Part shown: piece after piece, positions 44,703-53,265 of the stretch
Position numbering within the stretch: position 1 is the stretch's first letter
Layout: every line of letters begins with the position of its first letter
Source: CAVWTN01 sp963757945
GTDB lineage: Bacteria; Vulcanimicrobiota; Vulcanimicrobiia; Vulcanimicrobiales; Vulcanimicrobiaceae
Direction of reading: 5' to 3'
DNA length: 64,000 nucleotides
NCBI GenBank assembly: GCA_963757945.1
Contig: CAVWTN010000002.1
Location: forward strand, 806,001 to 870,000
Made by a program: the position numbers and the translations under genes
Notes under the pieces: generated by a model
Databases searched by the model: none
Told to the model about the DNA's origin: nothing
What the model saw: only the letters and a program-made list of their open reading frames with translations

Positions 44703-45188
44703 CGGTACGGCGGCCCGCGGCGGCGGCGCGCCGAACGGATCGATGAAGTCGCCGGCCGGCGATGCTTCCAGCCGCGCGAGTTCCTCGGGCGAGAGCGTTT
44801 GCGAGAAATCGCGCACGGTGTCCACGGTGCAGAAAAAGCCGAACGTCTCGTCGCCGCGATTGACGAACTGGTGCGGCTCGAGCGGTCCGATGTAGACCAC
44901 GTCGCGCGGGCCGACGACGCTGACGGATTCGCCGACGATCGCGTGCGCGTGCCCCTCGCCGACGATGACGTAATGCTCGTGCTCGTGCTTTTCGAGCCGC
45001 GTGACGGCGCCCGGGGGAACCTCGAAGTAGCGGACTTCGAGCTTGGGCCCGGGCGCTTGGGGATCAGGCTTACGCCCTCCAACGAGCGTGTGGCGCACGA
45101 CCTTCGTCGCGGGCGCCCCCGGGACGTAGCCCTCGCGCTCGACCCCGGCCCAGCCTTCGGGCGACCTCAATACGAACGAACGTTGCAT
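44697..45188 (-). CDS. Cupin-domain protein
   Basis: The protein has 163 residues from ATG 45188; ATG 45197 is an alternative. Cupin motif 1 is HEHEHYVIVGEGHA, motif 2 is PLEPHQFVNRGDE, giving a likely metal site of His/His/Glu/His. It could be an oxygenase, isomerase or sensor. The 170-bp gap to the divergent hydrolase contains no further gene. Confidence 0.8.
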   Translation of the reverse strand: MQRSFVLRSPEGWAGVEREGYVPGAPATKVVRHTLVGGRKPDPQAPGPKLEVRYFEVPPGAVTRLEKHEHEHYVIVGEGHAHAIVGESVSVVGPRDVVYIGPLEPHQFVNRGDETFGFFCTVDTVRDFSQTLSPEELARLEASPAGDFIDPFGAPPPRAAVPL

Positions 45189-45358
45189 GCGCTCCATTCT
45201 ACCCGACCCCGCGAGCACCGGGAAAGCAGGGATACGGCCTGCGCTCCGGCGGCCGAGCCGACGCACGCAGCCGGCTCTGCTCGATCGAGCAGGCGATCGG
45301 GTGCGCGGCGCGCCGCCGCCGCACGACTCAACCGCCGCGCCGAAAGGCATTCGTTAGT

Positions 45359-46177
45359 ATGACGACGACGCAAACGGGGCGTCCGCCCGTGCTCTTCGCG
45401 CACGGTTTGTGCCTGACGCCGCGGATCTGGAACCACTGGAAGGACCTCTACAAGGAACGCGGCTACGAGTGCGTCGCCCCGCCCTGGCCCGGACGCAGCG
45501 AGAAGGTCGAGGCCGTGCGGCAATATCCCGATCCGCTCCTCGGCGAACTCACGTTCGACGCCGTGTTCGAGCATTACGTGGGCATCGCCGAGGTCATGCC
45601 GGAAAAGCCGATCGTGATCGGCCACTCGCTCGGCGGCCTGATCGCCCAGTTGCTCGTCGTCCGCGGTCTCGCGGTCGCCGGCGTCGCGATCGATTCGGTT
45701 CCGCCGCAAGGGATCCTGACGACCGAACCGTCGTTCTTCATCAGGAACTGGGCGGTGCTCAATCCATTCAAGAATGGGCAGCAGCCGTACATGATGCCGT
45801 TCGAAGCGTTTCAGAGTGCCTTCGCCAACGACATGTCCTTGAAGGCCCAGCGGCAGGCCTACGACCGGCACATCGTTCCCGAATCGTTGAACGTCGCGAA
45901 AGGCGCGCTCTCGAACAGCGCGCGCATCGACTTCGACAAAGAGCACGCACCGCTCTTGTTCATCGCAGGCGACAACGACCACACGATTCCGCCCGGCTTG
46001 AGCCGCCGGAACTACGAGCGCAGCCGGGACGGCTCGGTCTCCATCTCGGATTTTCAATTGTTCGGCGCTCGCAACCACTACGAAATCCTCTGCGGCCGCG
46101 ACTGGCAACTCGTAGCGGACGCCGCCATCGATTGGGCGGAGCGCCGCGTCGAGGAACTCGCCCCCGCGCAGGTCTGA
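45359..46177 (+). CDS. Alpha/beta hydrolase
   Basis: The 272-residue protein has oxyanion-hole motif FAHGLCLTPRIW, nucleophile elbow GHSLGG (Ser90), acid in AGDNDHTIP and catalytic His in GARNHYEILC. The cap region (residues 125-190) is helical. It is an esterase or lipase-like enzyme with an unknown substrate. A strong hairpin separates it from the convergent TonB receptor. Confidence 0.87.
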   Translation: MTTTQTGRPPVLFAHGLCLTPRIWNHWKDLYKERGYECVAPPWPGRSEKVEAVRQYPDPLLGELTFDAVFEHYVGIAEVMPEKPIVIGHSLGGLIAQLLVVRGLAVAGVAIDSVPPQGILTTEPSFFIRNWAVLNPFKNGQQPYMMPFEAFQSAFANDMSLKAQRQAYDRHIVPESLNVAKGALSNSARIDFDKEHAPLLFIAGDNDHTIPPGLSRRNYERSRDGSVSISDFQLFGARNHYEILCGRDWQLVADAAIDWAERRVEELAPAQV

Positions 46178-46188
46178 GCGCGTCGCTC

Positions 46189-46224
46189 CAGGGGCGAGCC
46201 GCTTCCTCCTGCGGCTCGCCCCTG
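46189..46224. terminator. Perfect 14-bp hairpin between convergent genes
   Basis: CAGGGGCGAGCCGC (46189-46202), an 8-nt loop and GCGGCTCGCCCCTG (46211-46224) form a perfect stem between the hydrolase and TonB receptor stops. It probably ends transcription from both sides, although no T-tract follows. Confidence 0.6.
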
Positions 46225-46256
46225 CGGTGCGTCTTGCGGCCCAGCGCCGCCGGAGG

Positions 46257-49200
46257 TTAGAAGCCGAGTCGCTTCGTGACCTCGAGGTAGAACGTGCACG
46301 GTTGCATCACCGTGATGCCGTTCGGGCTCGAAAACGCATTCGTGTTGACGAGCTTGCCCGCACTGGGCGAGTACGCCACTCCGAGCGGATTGAAGCCCTT
46401 GAACGCCGCGACGCTGCCGAGGAACGTCCCGGCCGTGTCCGAGTTGAAGAGGTTCTGCACCGAGAGCGAGAGGCGTATGCCGCTGTTGAGATCGCCCTGG
46501 CCGAGCGTCGTCCCGACGTAGCCGTAGGCGACGTTGTAGGCTGGGCCGCCCGTCGCGTTGTTGCCGCCGTAGAGCGAATCGCCGAACGCCGCGTTCCAGC
46601 GGTGCGATGCGCTCGTGTAGTCGAGTTCGCCGTTCGCCTTGAAATACGGGATCTGACCCGTGAAGCCGCCGGTGCCGTCGAGCTGTTTGCCGTTGACGAG
46701 CGCCGAGGCGCTGCACAGCGTCGCACCCGGCTTGCACAGCCCTTGATAGAAGCTGAGCGGGATTTGATCGTAGTAGGCGCGCATCGCCGTCGCCGTCAGA
46801 TTGTATCCCAAGCCCGACGTAACGTTCTTTTGCAACGTCGCTTCGAGGCCGTACGAGCGCTCGAGGGGACCGTTGAACGTTGCGTTGAGCAGCGTCTGCG
46901 ACGGATTGCGGCCGGCGAGATTGGGAACGACTTGCGTCGAGGTGATGAACACGTTGTGGATCGTGTTGTCGAACGCGTCGAGCGAGAGCACGCCGGCCGG
47001 CGTGCGATAGTCGAAACCGAGATCGTAGGCGACCGTCGTTTCCGGCAACAGGCCCGGATTCTTCGTCGTGAGGACGTCCGACTTGCCGTCCGGCCCGCCG
47101 TTCACGCCCAGCGCCGTCAAGCCGGAGACCAGGCCGTTATACGGCAGCGTCACCGACGAACCGCCCGAGGCGCGCACTGAAAGATCGCGCGAGGGCCGGT
47201 ACTCGAGCTGGATGTGCGGATCGACGTGCGAGTTTGCGTTGATCCCGGAGATCAGCGTCGAGTCGGCCGGTTCGCCGCCGGGATAGCCGGCGGTCAGCGC
47301 CGCGGTGATCGCCGCCGGGTCGGTGATCTTATAGTAGATGCGCTGGAACGTGTAGTACGCGCCGAGACCCGCCTGGAGGTTGGGCCGCAGCTGGAACAGT
47401 CCGGTCAACGATGTGTCGTAACGGATGTTCTGCGTCGGCGGAATCTGCAGCGAGGAACGCGGGAGCGTCGGGATGATCAGACCGTTGACTTGACAGGCCG
47501 GTTGATAGTACGGGCTTGACGGAACGTTCGGAGAGCCCGAACCGACGACGCCGACGCAGCCGGCCGGGAGTTGGGAGGTGTCCGACGTGTACTTGAGCGT
47601 GTCGTCGGTGTTGTAGTCGAAGCTGAACGTGTAAAGGTTGTCGTGCACGGGGTGCAAGTAGGTGAACGTCGCCCCGCGCAGGCGATCGACTTCGGGTTGG
47701 CTGAACGGCGTGCTGAAACCGTAATAGCCGTTCGCCTGCTGATTCGTCGGCGTCGTCCAGCACGGCGTCGCGGGCGAGCAATTCGGGGCCGTCCCCGTCG
47801 TCTTGAAGACGGTCGGGAACTGCGTCGCCGTATTGCCGATGTAGGCCGCGCCGTAGTTGTTGGCGGCGGTGAAGCACGGGCCTTTCGTGTTCCCCGCATT
47901 CGTGTTGTCGAATGCGAAGGCGACTTGGCAGTTCGCGGGATTCGTCACTTGGAACCAGCCGGTCAAGCCGTTGTATTTCGAGGCGGCCTGGCCAGCCGAG
48001 GAGCCGTACCCCGGCGTCGTGTTCTCCAAGTCGCCGTCGATGAAGCGGTCGATGATCGCCGAATACGGACGCAGCAGGATCGTGTCGTTCTTGAATTGGG
48101 TTTTCAACTCGAACGAGAACGACGGCTCGTTGTTGGCGATCGTCGAGGCCGGGAAGAAGCCGTAGGCGTTGAACGTCCGGCCGATCGGATCCGTCGTGTA
48201 CGGCGCGTTATAGATCGAGAGATTCGTGCACTGCGCCGGGTTCGTCGTGACGGCGGCCTTGCCGGTCGCCGTCGAGACGTTCGCGCAGGCGCCGAGCGGA
48301 AAGCTCCCGTAGACCAGGCCGTACGAGCCGCCCTGTGGGTTGTACTTTCCGAAGAGCCCAAGATATTCGCCGGTCAGCGAGGTGACCGGGGAGAGTTTGT
48401 AGCGCACCTTGACGAGATCGGCTTCGGTCGCGTACGGATCGGAGAAGTCGCCTCTCCATTGCTCGAGCGCCGGCGTGCCCGGGGCCGTGAGCGTGCCGGT
48501 TCCGATCTGATACGGCGAGTATCCGTTGTCGGGGCCGTTCACGGAGTTGAACGTGCGGACCCCGAGGACGCTCAGGCGGTTGTTCAGCAGGTTGACGTTG
48601 AACGACCCGGAGTAGTTGCCCGAGCCGTACGTATCGTCGCCGAGCGTCAGGGCCAACTCGTTCTTCGCGGAGAAATCGCGCGTCCGGTAGTTGACGATGC
48701 CGACGGACTCGCCGGCGTTCGGCCCGTTGAGCCCGGCGCCTTTGAGCACTTCCACCTGTTGAAAGATCTGCGGGTTCGCGTAGTTCGTGTTGTACGTTCC
48801 GAAAACGCCCGAGCTGACGGGATGGCCGTCGATGACGACCTTGGTCTCCAGCGACTCGCCGCGAACCGCGATCGACGTGTTCGGCGTGCGGCTGCCGCTG
48901 TCGCGCGTGACGGAGACGCCGGGCAGCTCCTCGACGAGCCCCGTCAGGTTCGGCTGCTCGCGGCCGGCGATCCGATCGCCGTTCAGCGTGGTGATCGCGA
49001 GGCCGCTGACGTTGAAGCCGCTGCGCGCCGCGGTGCGCACGGTCCCGATCACGCGCAGCGAGCTCAGCGTTTCGGAGACGAGCGTCACGTCCAGCTTCGC
49101 GGACTGGCCCGCAAGGAGCGCGAGATCGGTCGACGTGGCGCCCTGATATCCGCTCTTCGAGGCCGAGAGCGTGTAGATGCCGGCCGGCAGTCCGGCGAAC

Positions 49201-49454
49201 GCATAGGCGCCGTCCGAGCGCGTGGTCACGGATTGTGAAACGCGCCCGGACAGCGTCACGGTCACGCCGGCTAAGGGCGCACCGTTGTTGTCGGTCGCGA
49301 GGCCGCGCACGAGCGCGGTTTGGGCGGTGCTACTCGGGCTCGCGGCGTTCTGGGCGAAAACCGTCGCCGTGCATAAAGGTCCGACGGCAAGAAAGGCGCC
49401 CGCGAACAACGCGAGGACCCAGCGATAAAACACGACTGTCCTCCGAAAACTCAT
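46257..49454 (-). CDS. TonB-dependent outer-membrane receptor with CarboxypepD_reg domain (receptor 1)
   Basis: The 1065-residue protein has a signal peptide (about 1-35), a carboxypeptidase-regulatory-like beta domain (about 45-125: VRGLATDNNGAPLAGVTVTL) and a plug domain (about 150-270: LTGLVEELPGVSVTRD, IAVRGESLETKVVIDGHP, QQVEVLKGAG). The 22-stranded barrel with many Tyr/Asn/Gly-rich loops ends in KRLGF, a C-terminal Phe for BAM insertion. It imports a scarce large ligand, perhaps a siderophore, glycan or cobalamin, using TonB energy. No TonB, ExbB or ExbD is in the window. Confidence 0.9.
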   Translation of the reverse strand: MSFRRTVVFYRWVLALFAGAFLAVGPLCTATVFAQNAASPSSTAQTALVRGLATDNNGAPLAGVTVTLSGRVSQSVTTRSDGAYAFAGLPAGIYTLSASKSGYQGATSTDLALLAGQSAKLDVTLVSETLSSLRVIGTVRTAARSGFNVSGLAITTLNGDRIAGREQPNLTGLVEELPGVSVTRDSGSRTPNTSIAVRGESLETKVVIDGHPVSSGVFGTYNTNYANPQIFQQVEVLKGAGLNGPNAGESVGIVNYRTRDFSAKNELALTLGDDTYGSGNYSGSFNVNLLNNRLSVLGVRTFNSVNGPDNGYSPYQIGTGTLTAPGTPALEQWRGDFSDPYATEADLVKVRYKLSPVTSLTGEYLGLFGKYNPQGGSYGLVYGSFPLGACANVSTATGKAAVTTNPAQCTNLSIYNAPYTTDPIGRTFNAYGFFPASTIANNEPSFSFELKTQFKNDTILLRPYSAIIDRFIDGDLENTTPGYGSSAGQAASKYNGLTGWFQVTNPANCQVAFAFDNTNAGNTKGPCFTAANNYGAAYIGNTATQFPTVFKTTGTAPNCSPATPCWTTPTNQQANGYYGFSTPFSQPEVDRLRGATFTYLHPVHDNLYTFSFDYNTDDTLKYTSDTSQLPAGCVGVVGSGSPNVPSSPYYQPACQVNGLIIPTLPRSSLQIPPTQNIRYDTSLTGLFQLRPNLQAGLGAYYTFQRIYYKITDPAAITAALTAGYPGGEPADSTLISGINANSHVDPHIQLEYRPSRDLSVRASGGSSVTLPYNGLVSGLTALGVNGGPDGKSDVLTTKNPGLLPETTVAYDLGFDYRTPAGVLSLDAFDNTIHNVFITSTQVVPNLAGRNPSQTLLNATFNGPLERSYGLEATLQKNVTSGLGYNLTATAMRAYYDQIPLSFYQGLCKPGATLCSASALVNGKQLDGTGGFTGQIPYFKANGELDYTSASHRWNAAFGDSLYGGNNATGGPAYNVAYGYVGTTLGQGDLNSGIRLSLSVQNLFNSDTAGTFLGSVAAFKGFNPLGVAYSPSAGKLVNTNAFSSPNGITVMQPCTFYLEVTKRLGF

Positions 49455-49505
49455 AAGAAGCCGCAGCCACCAGCGGCGCGACGCTCGTACTATAGCTCAG
49501 GTCGG

Positions 49506-49545
49506 ATTAACCCTATAGCGCAGATTTAATTAACGTCCAATTAAC
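49506..49545 (-). promoter_or_regulatory. Three ATTAAC repeats before TonB receptor 1
   Basis: ATTAAC occurs at 49506-49511, 49529-49534 and 49540-49545, spaced 23 and 11 bp, about two and one helical turns. The last copy is inside ATTAACCGCA, also present before receptor 2. The region is 52-91 nt upstream of the receptor ATG and could hold regulator sites or promoter boxes. Confidence 0.45.
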
Positions 49546-49599
49546 CGCATCGAAGCAGAGCGGGCGGGCGATCGGGCTCCGGCTCGCGTAGATGCGCCG

Positions 49600-50082
49600 A
49601 TGCGCAACTATTGGCTCTTCAAGAGCGAACCGCAGACCTACGGCTTCGACCGGCTCAAACGCGAGGGGCGCACGGAGTGGAGCGGCGTCCGAAACTTTCA
49701 GGCGCGCAACAACATGCTCGCGATGAAGGCGGACGACCTCGGCTTCTTCTACCATTCCAGCACGAAGGAGCCCGGGATCGCCGGGATCGTGCGCGTCGTG
49801 CGCGAGGCTTACCCCGATTTCACCGCCCGCGAGCGCGGCTCGCCGTATTTCGATCCGCGAGCGACGGAGGCGAACCCGATCTGGCAGATGGTGGACGTCG
49901 CCTACGAAAGCGAGATCGCGCGCTTCGTCTCGCTCGCCGAACTGCGCACGTGCGTCGCGCTCGCGAGCACGATGGTGCTGCTGCGGAAGGGCTCCCGCCT
50001 TTCGGTGCAGCCCGTCCACCCGCGCGAGTGGGAGATCATCGTGAAGCTCGCGAGCGCCCCGGCGCCCGGCGCCGGAACGTAA
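49600..50082 (+). CDS. EVE-domain protein
   Basis: The 160-residue protein is a single EVE (PUA-like) domain. It shows YWLFKSEPQTYGFDRLKREG at the N-terminus, then WSGVRNFQARNNMLAMK and LGFFYHSSTKEPGIAGIVRV. EVE domains bind modified bases in DNA or RNA. It is closest in layout to the thymocyte-nuclear-protein-1 family, common as a lone gene. It sits between the two convergent or divergent TonB receptors and has no obvious link with them. Confidence 0.9.
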   Translation: MRNYWLFKSEPQTYGFDRLKREGRTEWSGVRNFQARNNMLAMKADDLGFFYHSSTKEPGIAGIVRVVREAYPDFTARERGSPYFDPRATEANPIWQMVDVAYESEIARFVSLAELRTCVALASTMVLLRKGSRLSVQPVHPREWEIIVKLASAPAPGAGT

Positions 50083-50084
50083 CG

Positions 50085-50111
50085 GCGCCCCGCGCGCTCG
50101 GCGCGGGGCGC
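50085..50111. terminator. Perfect 11-bp GC hairpin between EVE gene and receptor 2
   Basis: GCGCCCCGCGC (50085-50095), a 5-nt loop and GCGCGGGGCGC (50101-50111) lie just after the EVE stop and before the convergent receptor stop. It probably acts as a bidirectional transcript end. There is no clear T-tract. Confidence 0.6.
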
Positions 50112-50156
50112 TGTTACGCATTGCGCGGGTCTATGCGCCTCGAGAGAAGTTCCGGT

Positions 50157-53147
50157 TCACCATTGCTTCGAGACGGTCAACTGATAGGAGCGCGGACCAA
50201 CGACGTTCGCGTTCGTCAGGCCGACCTGTCCGTTCACGAGCGGGACCGGGACACCGCCGTATTCCGTTTCGGTCGAACCCGAAAGGGCGTTGAAGAGGTT
50301 GTAGACCGATGCCTGCAGTTGGATTCCGTCCTGAAGCGGGACGCGAAGATTGGCGTTTGAGATCGTGAAGGCGGGCTGATTGTAGGAGTTGTTCGGCCCG
50401 AGGTATTGCAGGCCGTAGCTCGCGTAGAGACCGTTCGCCGCGCGATAGTGGATCTCGCCGTACGCCTGCGAGTAGGGGATCGCGTGATTGTTGACCGCGT
50501 TGTAGTTGTTGCCCGCGCCGTTGGCCGGGGAACCGTTCGTTCCGGATGTCCCCGTGCCGTAGAAGTTCGCGCCGCTGACGATCCCGAGGTTCGTGTTCAG
50601 CAGCGTGCAGTTCGCGGCGCCCCCGGCCGCGGCGGTCTTGCTGTACAGGCACGCGCCGAGGTCATACGGGTAGGCCTTCAATAACGCGCCTTGCGCCGTA
50701 TATCCGAAACCCACGTTCGGGTTGCGGGTCAGCGCGAGTTCGATGCCCGCGTAGCGCGCGTTGTCCAGATTCGTCGCGGCCGTCGTCACCAGCGGCAACG
50801 TCGTGGGCGTGACGCCGCCGGGGCAGGTCACGGCCGGCGTCACCTTCGTGCCCGAACTCGGGGGGCAGAACGTGATGGTCCCATTCGAAAAGAGCGCGCT
50901 CGAGACGAACTGGTTCTTGACGTTCGTGAGATACACGTCGCCGGAGAGGATCGTCCCCTTATCGGCACCGAGCCGCAGATCGGCGCCGAGATCGTAGCCG
51001 AACGACGTTTCGGGCAACACCTTGCCCGTCTGCTGGGTCGTGCCGACGTACGACGAGTCCGTGCTCAGCGTGTAGGTCGGGGGGCCGTTCTCGAGCAGCG
51101 CGAGATAGGGCGGCGCAAGTGAGGCGCCGGCCGAGCCGCGCAGCGAGAGATCCGGGTTCGCGCGGTAGGTCAGGCCGACGCGCGGGTCGTCCTGCACGTG
51201 CCCGTTTTGCAGCCACGTGATGCCGCCGTCCTGCGTGACGTGCTGCGTGAAGCTGTCGAGATAGTTTGCCAGGATCAGGTTGAGCTTTTGCGTCGGCCGC
51301 AGGCTCACGCTCGCCTTGTACGTGCGGTAGATGAGCCACGAGCCCGGGAAGACCGAATAGCTATACGACAGTACGGGGACGTTCGGAGCCGCGGTCGTCG
51401 CGTTGTCGTACAGCGAGTAGGTGTTGCTGCGCGCGGCCGTCTGATCGTAGGCGAGCGTCAGCAGATTGTTGCCCGACGGGCCGAAGAAATGATCCCATTC
51501 CAGCGAGCCGCCGTGCAGCGTGTCCTGCTCGGCGTTCTGGTACTCGGAGTACGACGCCGGGAAGGTCACGTTGACGGTTTGACCGTTGTAGGTGTGCGTG
51601 ACCGCTCCGGCGCCCGTCCCGGTCGTGACGGTTCCCCAGAGCTGGAGCGGCTCCGTGATGTCGCCGAACGCGCCGTCGTACTGCAGCCGGTTGATCGACG
51701 CGCCGTAGTAGCGCGCTAGGATCGTGTCGCCGTGGAACGTCGTGCGGAATTCGCCCTGGAACATCGGCTCGTTGTTGATCTCGTAATACGGGAACGGATA
51801 GCCGTTTTGGAACGTGTTGACGAGGCTTCCGGCTTTCAATCCCGTCGACGGGAGGCTCGTGTAGGACGCCCCGGGGAGGAACGGGATGTTGAAGTTGTAG
51901 CCGTGATTGCCGTTTTGATCGGTCCACGACTGGCTGCCGAGGTACGTGAACGTGAGCGCGGTAGCGTCCGAGAACCCGTAGCGGATCTTCGCGAGTTCGG
52001 TCTTGTTGCTGTAGGTCGAAGTGAAGTTCTCGCAGCAGTAGACGAGCGACGTGCCGGCGGGCGGGTTGTTGATGATGCCGGGATTTGCCGTGCCGCCTGT
52101 CCCCGTCGTCGGCGTCTTCACCGTCGTGGGAATCGGAACGCCGGTCGAGCTCGAGTTCCCGAGGAACGAATTGCCGGTCGAGGGGAGCGTCGAGTAATTG
52201 CTCGTCTGCAGCGGACCCGGCGTCCCGGAGGTCGCGTAGTCGAATACGAAGCCCAGCTTGTTGTTGAGCACCGTATCGGAGATGCGAAAGTTCGAGTTGA
52301 GACCGCCGTAGCCGTCGATGCCCTGATCGACCCGGATGACGAGCTTATGCGTCGGGTCGAGCGTGTGGAAATTGACCGCGCCGTTGATCGCATTGTAGTT
52401 CACGGGCAACGTGGCGCCGGGGCCCTTCACGACCTCGACGTCCTGCAGCACGTACGGGCTCAGGAACGTCGTGACATAATCGCCGTAATCCATGACGGCG
52501 AGCGGGTGGCCGTCGATCAGCGAGGCCGTCTCGAAACCGAGCCCGCCGCGGACCGAGGGGAACGTGATATTGCCGGGCGAGGAGTTATTGGCGCTCGTGC
52601 CCGGGTGATCGGAGACGATGCCCGGCGTTTCGTCGAGCACGTGCTGCACTTGCAGCTGACCTTGATCCAAGAACGCGGACTGCGAAATGTTCGCAACCGA
52701 AGCGGCGCTCGTGTTGAACGCGCGCGTCGCCTTCACGGAGACGCGGCCGATCTCTTTGATCGTCTCAAAACTGATCGGTGAAAGCGTGATGCCCACGCTC
52801 TGGGTCACGCCGGCCGCGATCGCGTAGCCGGATTCCGAGGCCGGCCCGAAGCCCGCCTTCGCAACGTTCAGCGTGAAAATTCCGGGGCCGAGCGCCAGGG
52901 AGAAGTTCCCCTGCGCATCCGTCTTGGTCGTAGCTGAGCTCGGCCCGGTCACCGAGACGACGGCGTTCGGGACGGGCGCACCGCTCGTGTCGCGGACGGT
53001 CCCGGAGATCGTGCCGGTCGTTGCAGCCGTCTGAGTAGAAGTTGCAGGCGTTGAGGTTTGCGAGACCTGGGCCGCCGCCGCACTAAGGGGTCCGGCAGCC
53101 AGCAAAAACGCAATAGCCAACGCTGCGCCGTTCGTGAAAAAGCGCAA
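50157..53147 (-). CDS. TonB-dependent outer-membrane receptor with CarboxypepD_reg domain (receptor 2)
   Basis: The 996-residue protein is a relative of receptor 1, not a close duplicate. It has a signal peptide (1-25), a regulatory beta domain (about 45-125: GTISGTVRDTSGAPVPNAVV), a plug (VQHVLDETPGIVSDHPG, FPSVRGGLGFETASLIDGHP, QDVEVVKGPGATLPVN) and a barrel ending in TVSKQW, a C-terminal Trp. The barrel has long Asn/Thr/Gly-rich loops. It follows polyphosphate kinase by 118 bp on the same strand but has its own upstream TTAA-rich region. Confidence 0.9.
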   Translation of the reverse strand: MRFFTNGAALAIAFLLAAGPLSAAAAQVSQTSTPATSTQTAATTGTISGTVRDTSGAPVPNAVVSVTGPSSATTKTDAQGNFSLALGPGIFTLNVAKAGFGPASESGYAIAAGVTQSVGITLSPISFETIKEIGRVSVKATRAFNTSAASVANISQSAFLDQGQLQVQHVLDETPGIVSDHPGTSANNSSPGNITFPSVRGGLGFETASLIDGHPLAVMDYGDYVTTFLSPYVLQDVEVVKGPGATLPVNYNAINGAVNFHTLDPTHKLVIRVDQGIDGYGGLNSNFRISDTVLNNKLGFVFDYATSGTPGPLQTSNYSTLPSTGNSFLGNSSSTGVPIPTTVKTPTTGTGGTANPGIINNPPAGTSLVYCCENFTSTYSNKTELAKIRYGFSDATALTFTYLGSQSWTDQNGNHGYNFNIPFLPGASYTSLPSTGLKAGSLVNTFQNGYPFPYYEINNEPMFQGEFRTTFHGDTILARYYGASINRLQYDGAFGDITEPLQLWGTVTTGTGAGAVTHTYNGQTVNVTFPASYSEYQNAEQDTLHGGSLEWDHFFGPSGNNLLTLAYDQTAARSNTYSLYDNATTAAPNVPVLSYSYSVFPGSWLIYRTYKASVSLRPTQKLNLILANYLDSFTQHVTQDGGITWLQNGHVQDDPRVGLTYRANPDLSLRGSAGASLAPPYLALLENGPPTYTLSTDSSYVGTTQQTGKVLPETSFGYDLGADLRLGADKGTILSGDVYLTNVKNQFVSSALFSNGTITFCPPSSGTKVTPAVTCPGGVTPTTLPLVTTAATNLDNARYAGIELALTRNPNVGFGYTAQGALLKAYPYDLGACLYSKTAAAGGAANCTLLNTNLGIVSGANFYGTGTSGTNGSPANGAGNNYNAVNNHAIPYSQAYGEIHYRAANGLYASYGLQYLGPNNSYNQPAFTISNANLRVPLQDGIQLQASVYNLFNALSGSTETEYGGVPVPLVNGQVGLTNANVVGPRSYQLTVSKQW

Positions 53148-53214
53148 CAGGATTCTCCTATATTCAATCGATGGCGCCCCGACTGGGACCCCAACCTGAA
53201 TATATGGGCGGCTC

Positions 53215-53235
53215 GTTAAAACGCGATTAACCGCA
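53215..53235 (-). promoter_or_regulatory. TTAA pair before TonB receptor 2
   Basis: GTTAAA (53215-53220) and ATTAAC (53226-53231) are spaced 11 bp, and the second is part of ATTAACCGCA, identical to the copy before receptor 1 and at a similar distance (79-88 nt) from the ATG. Confidence 0.45.
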
Positions 53236-53265
53236 CATAAAGGCGGCTAAGGCAACCGTGGAACC

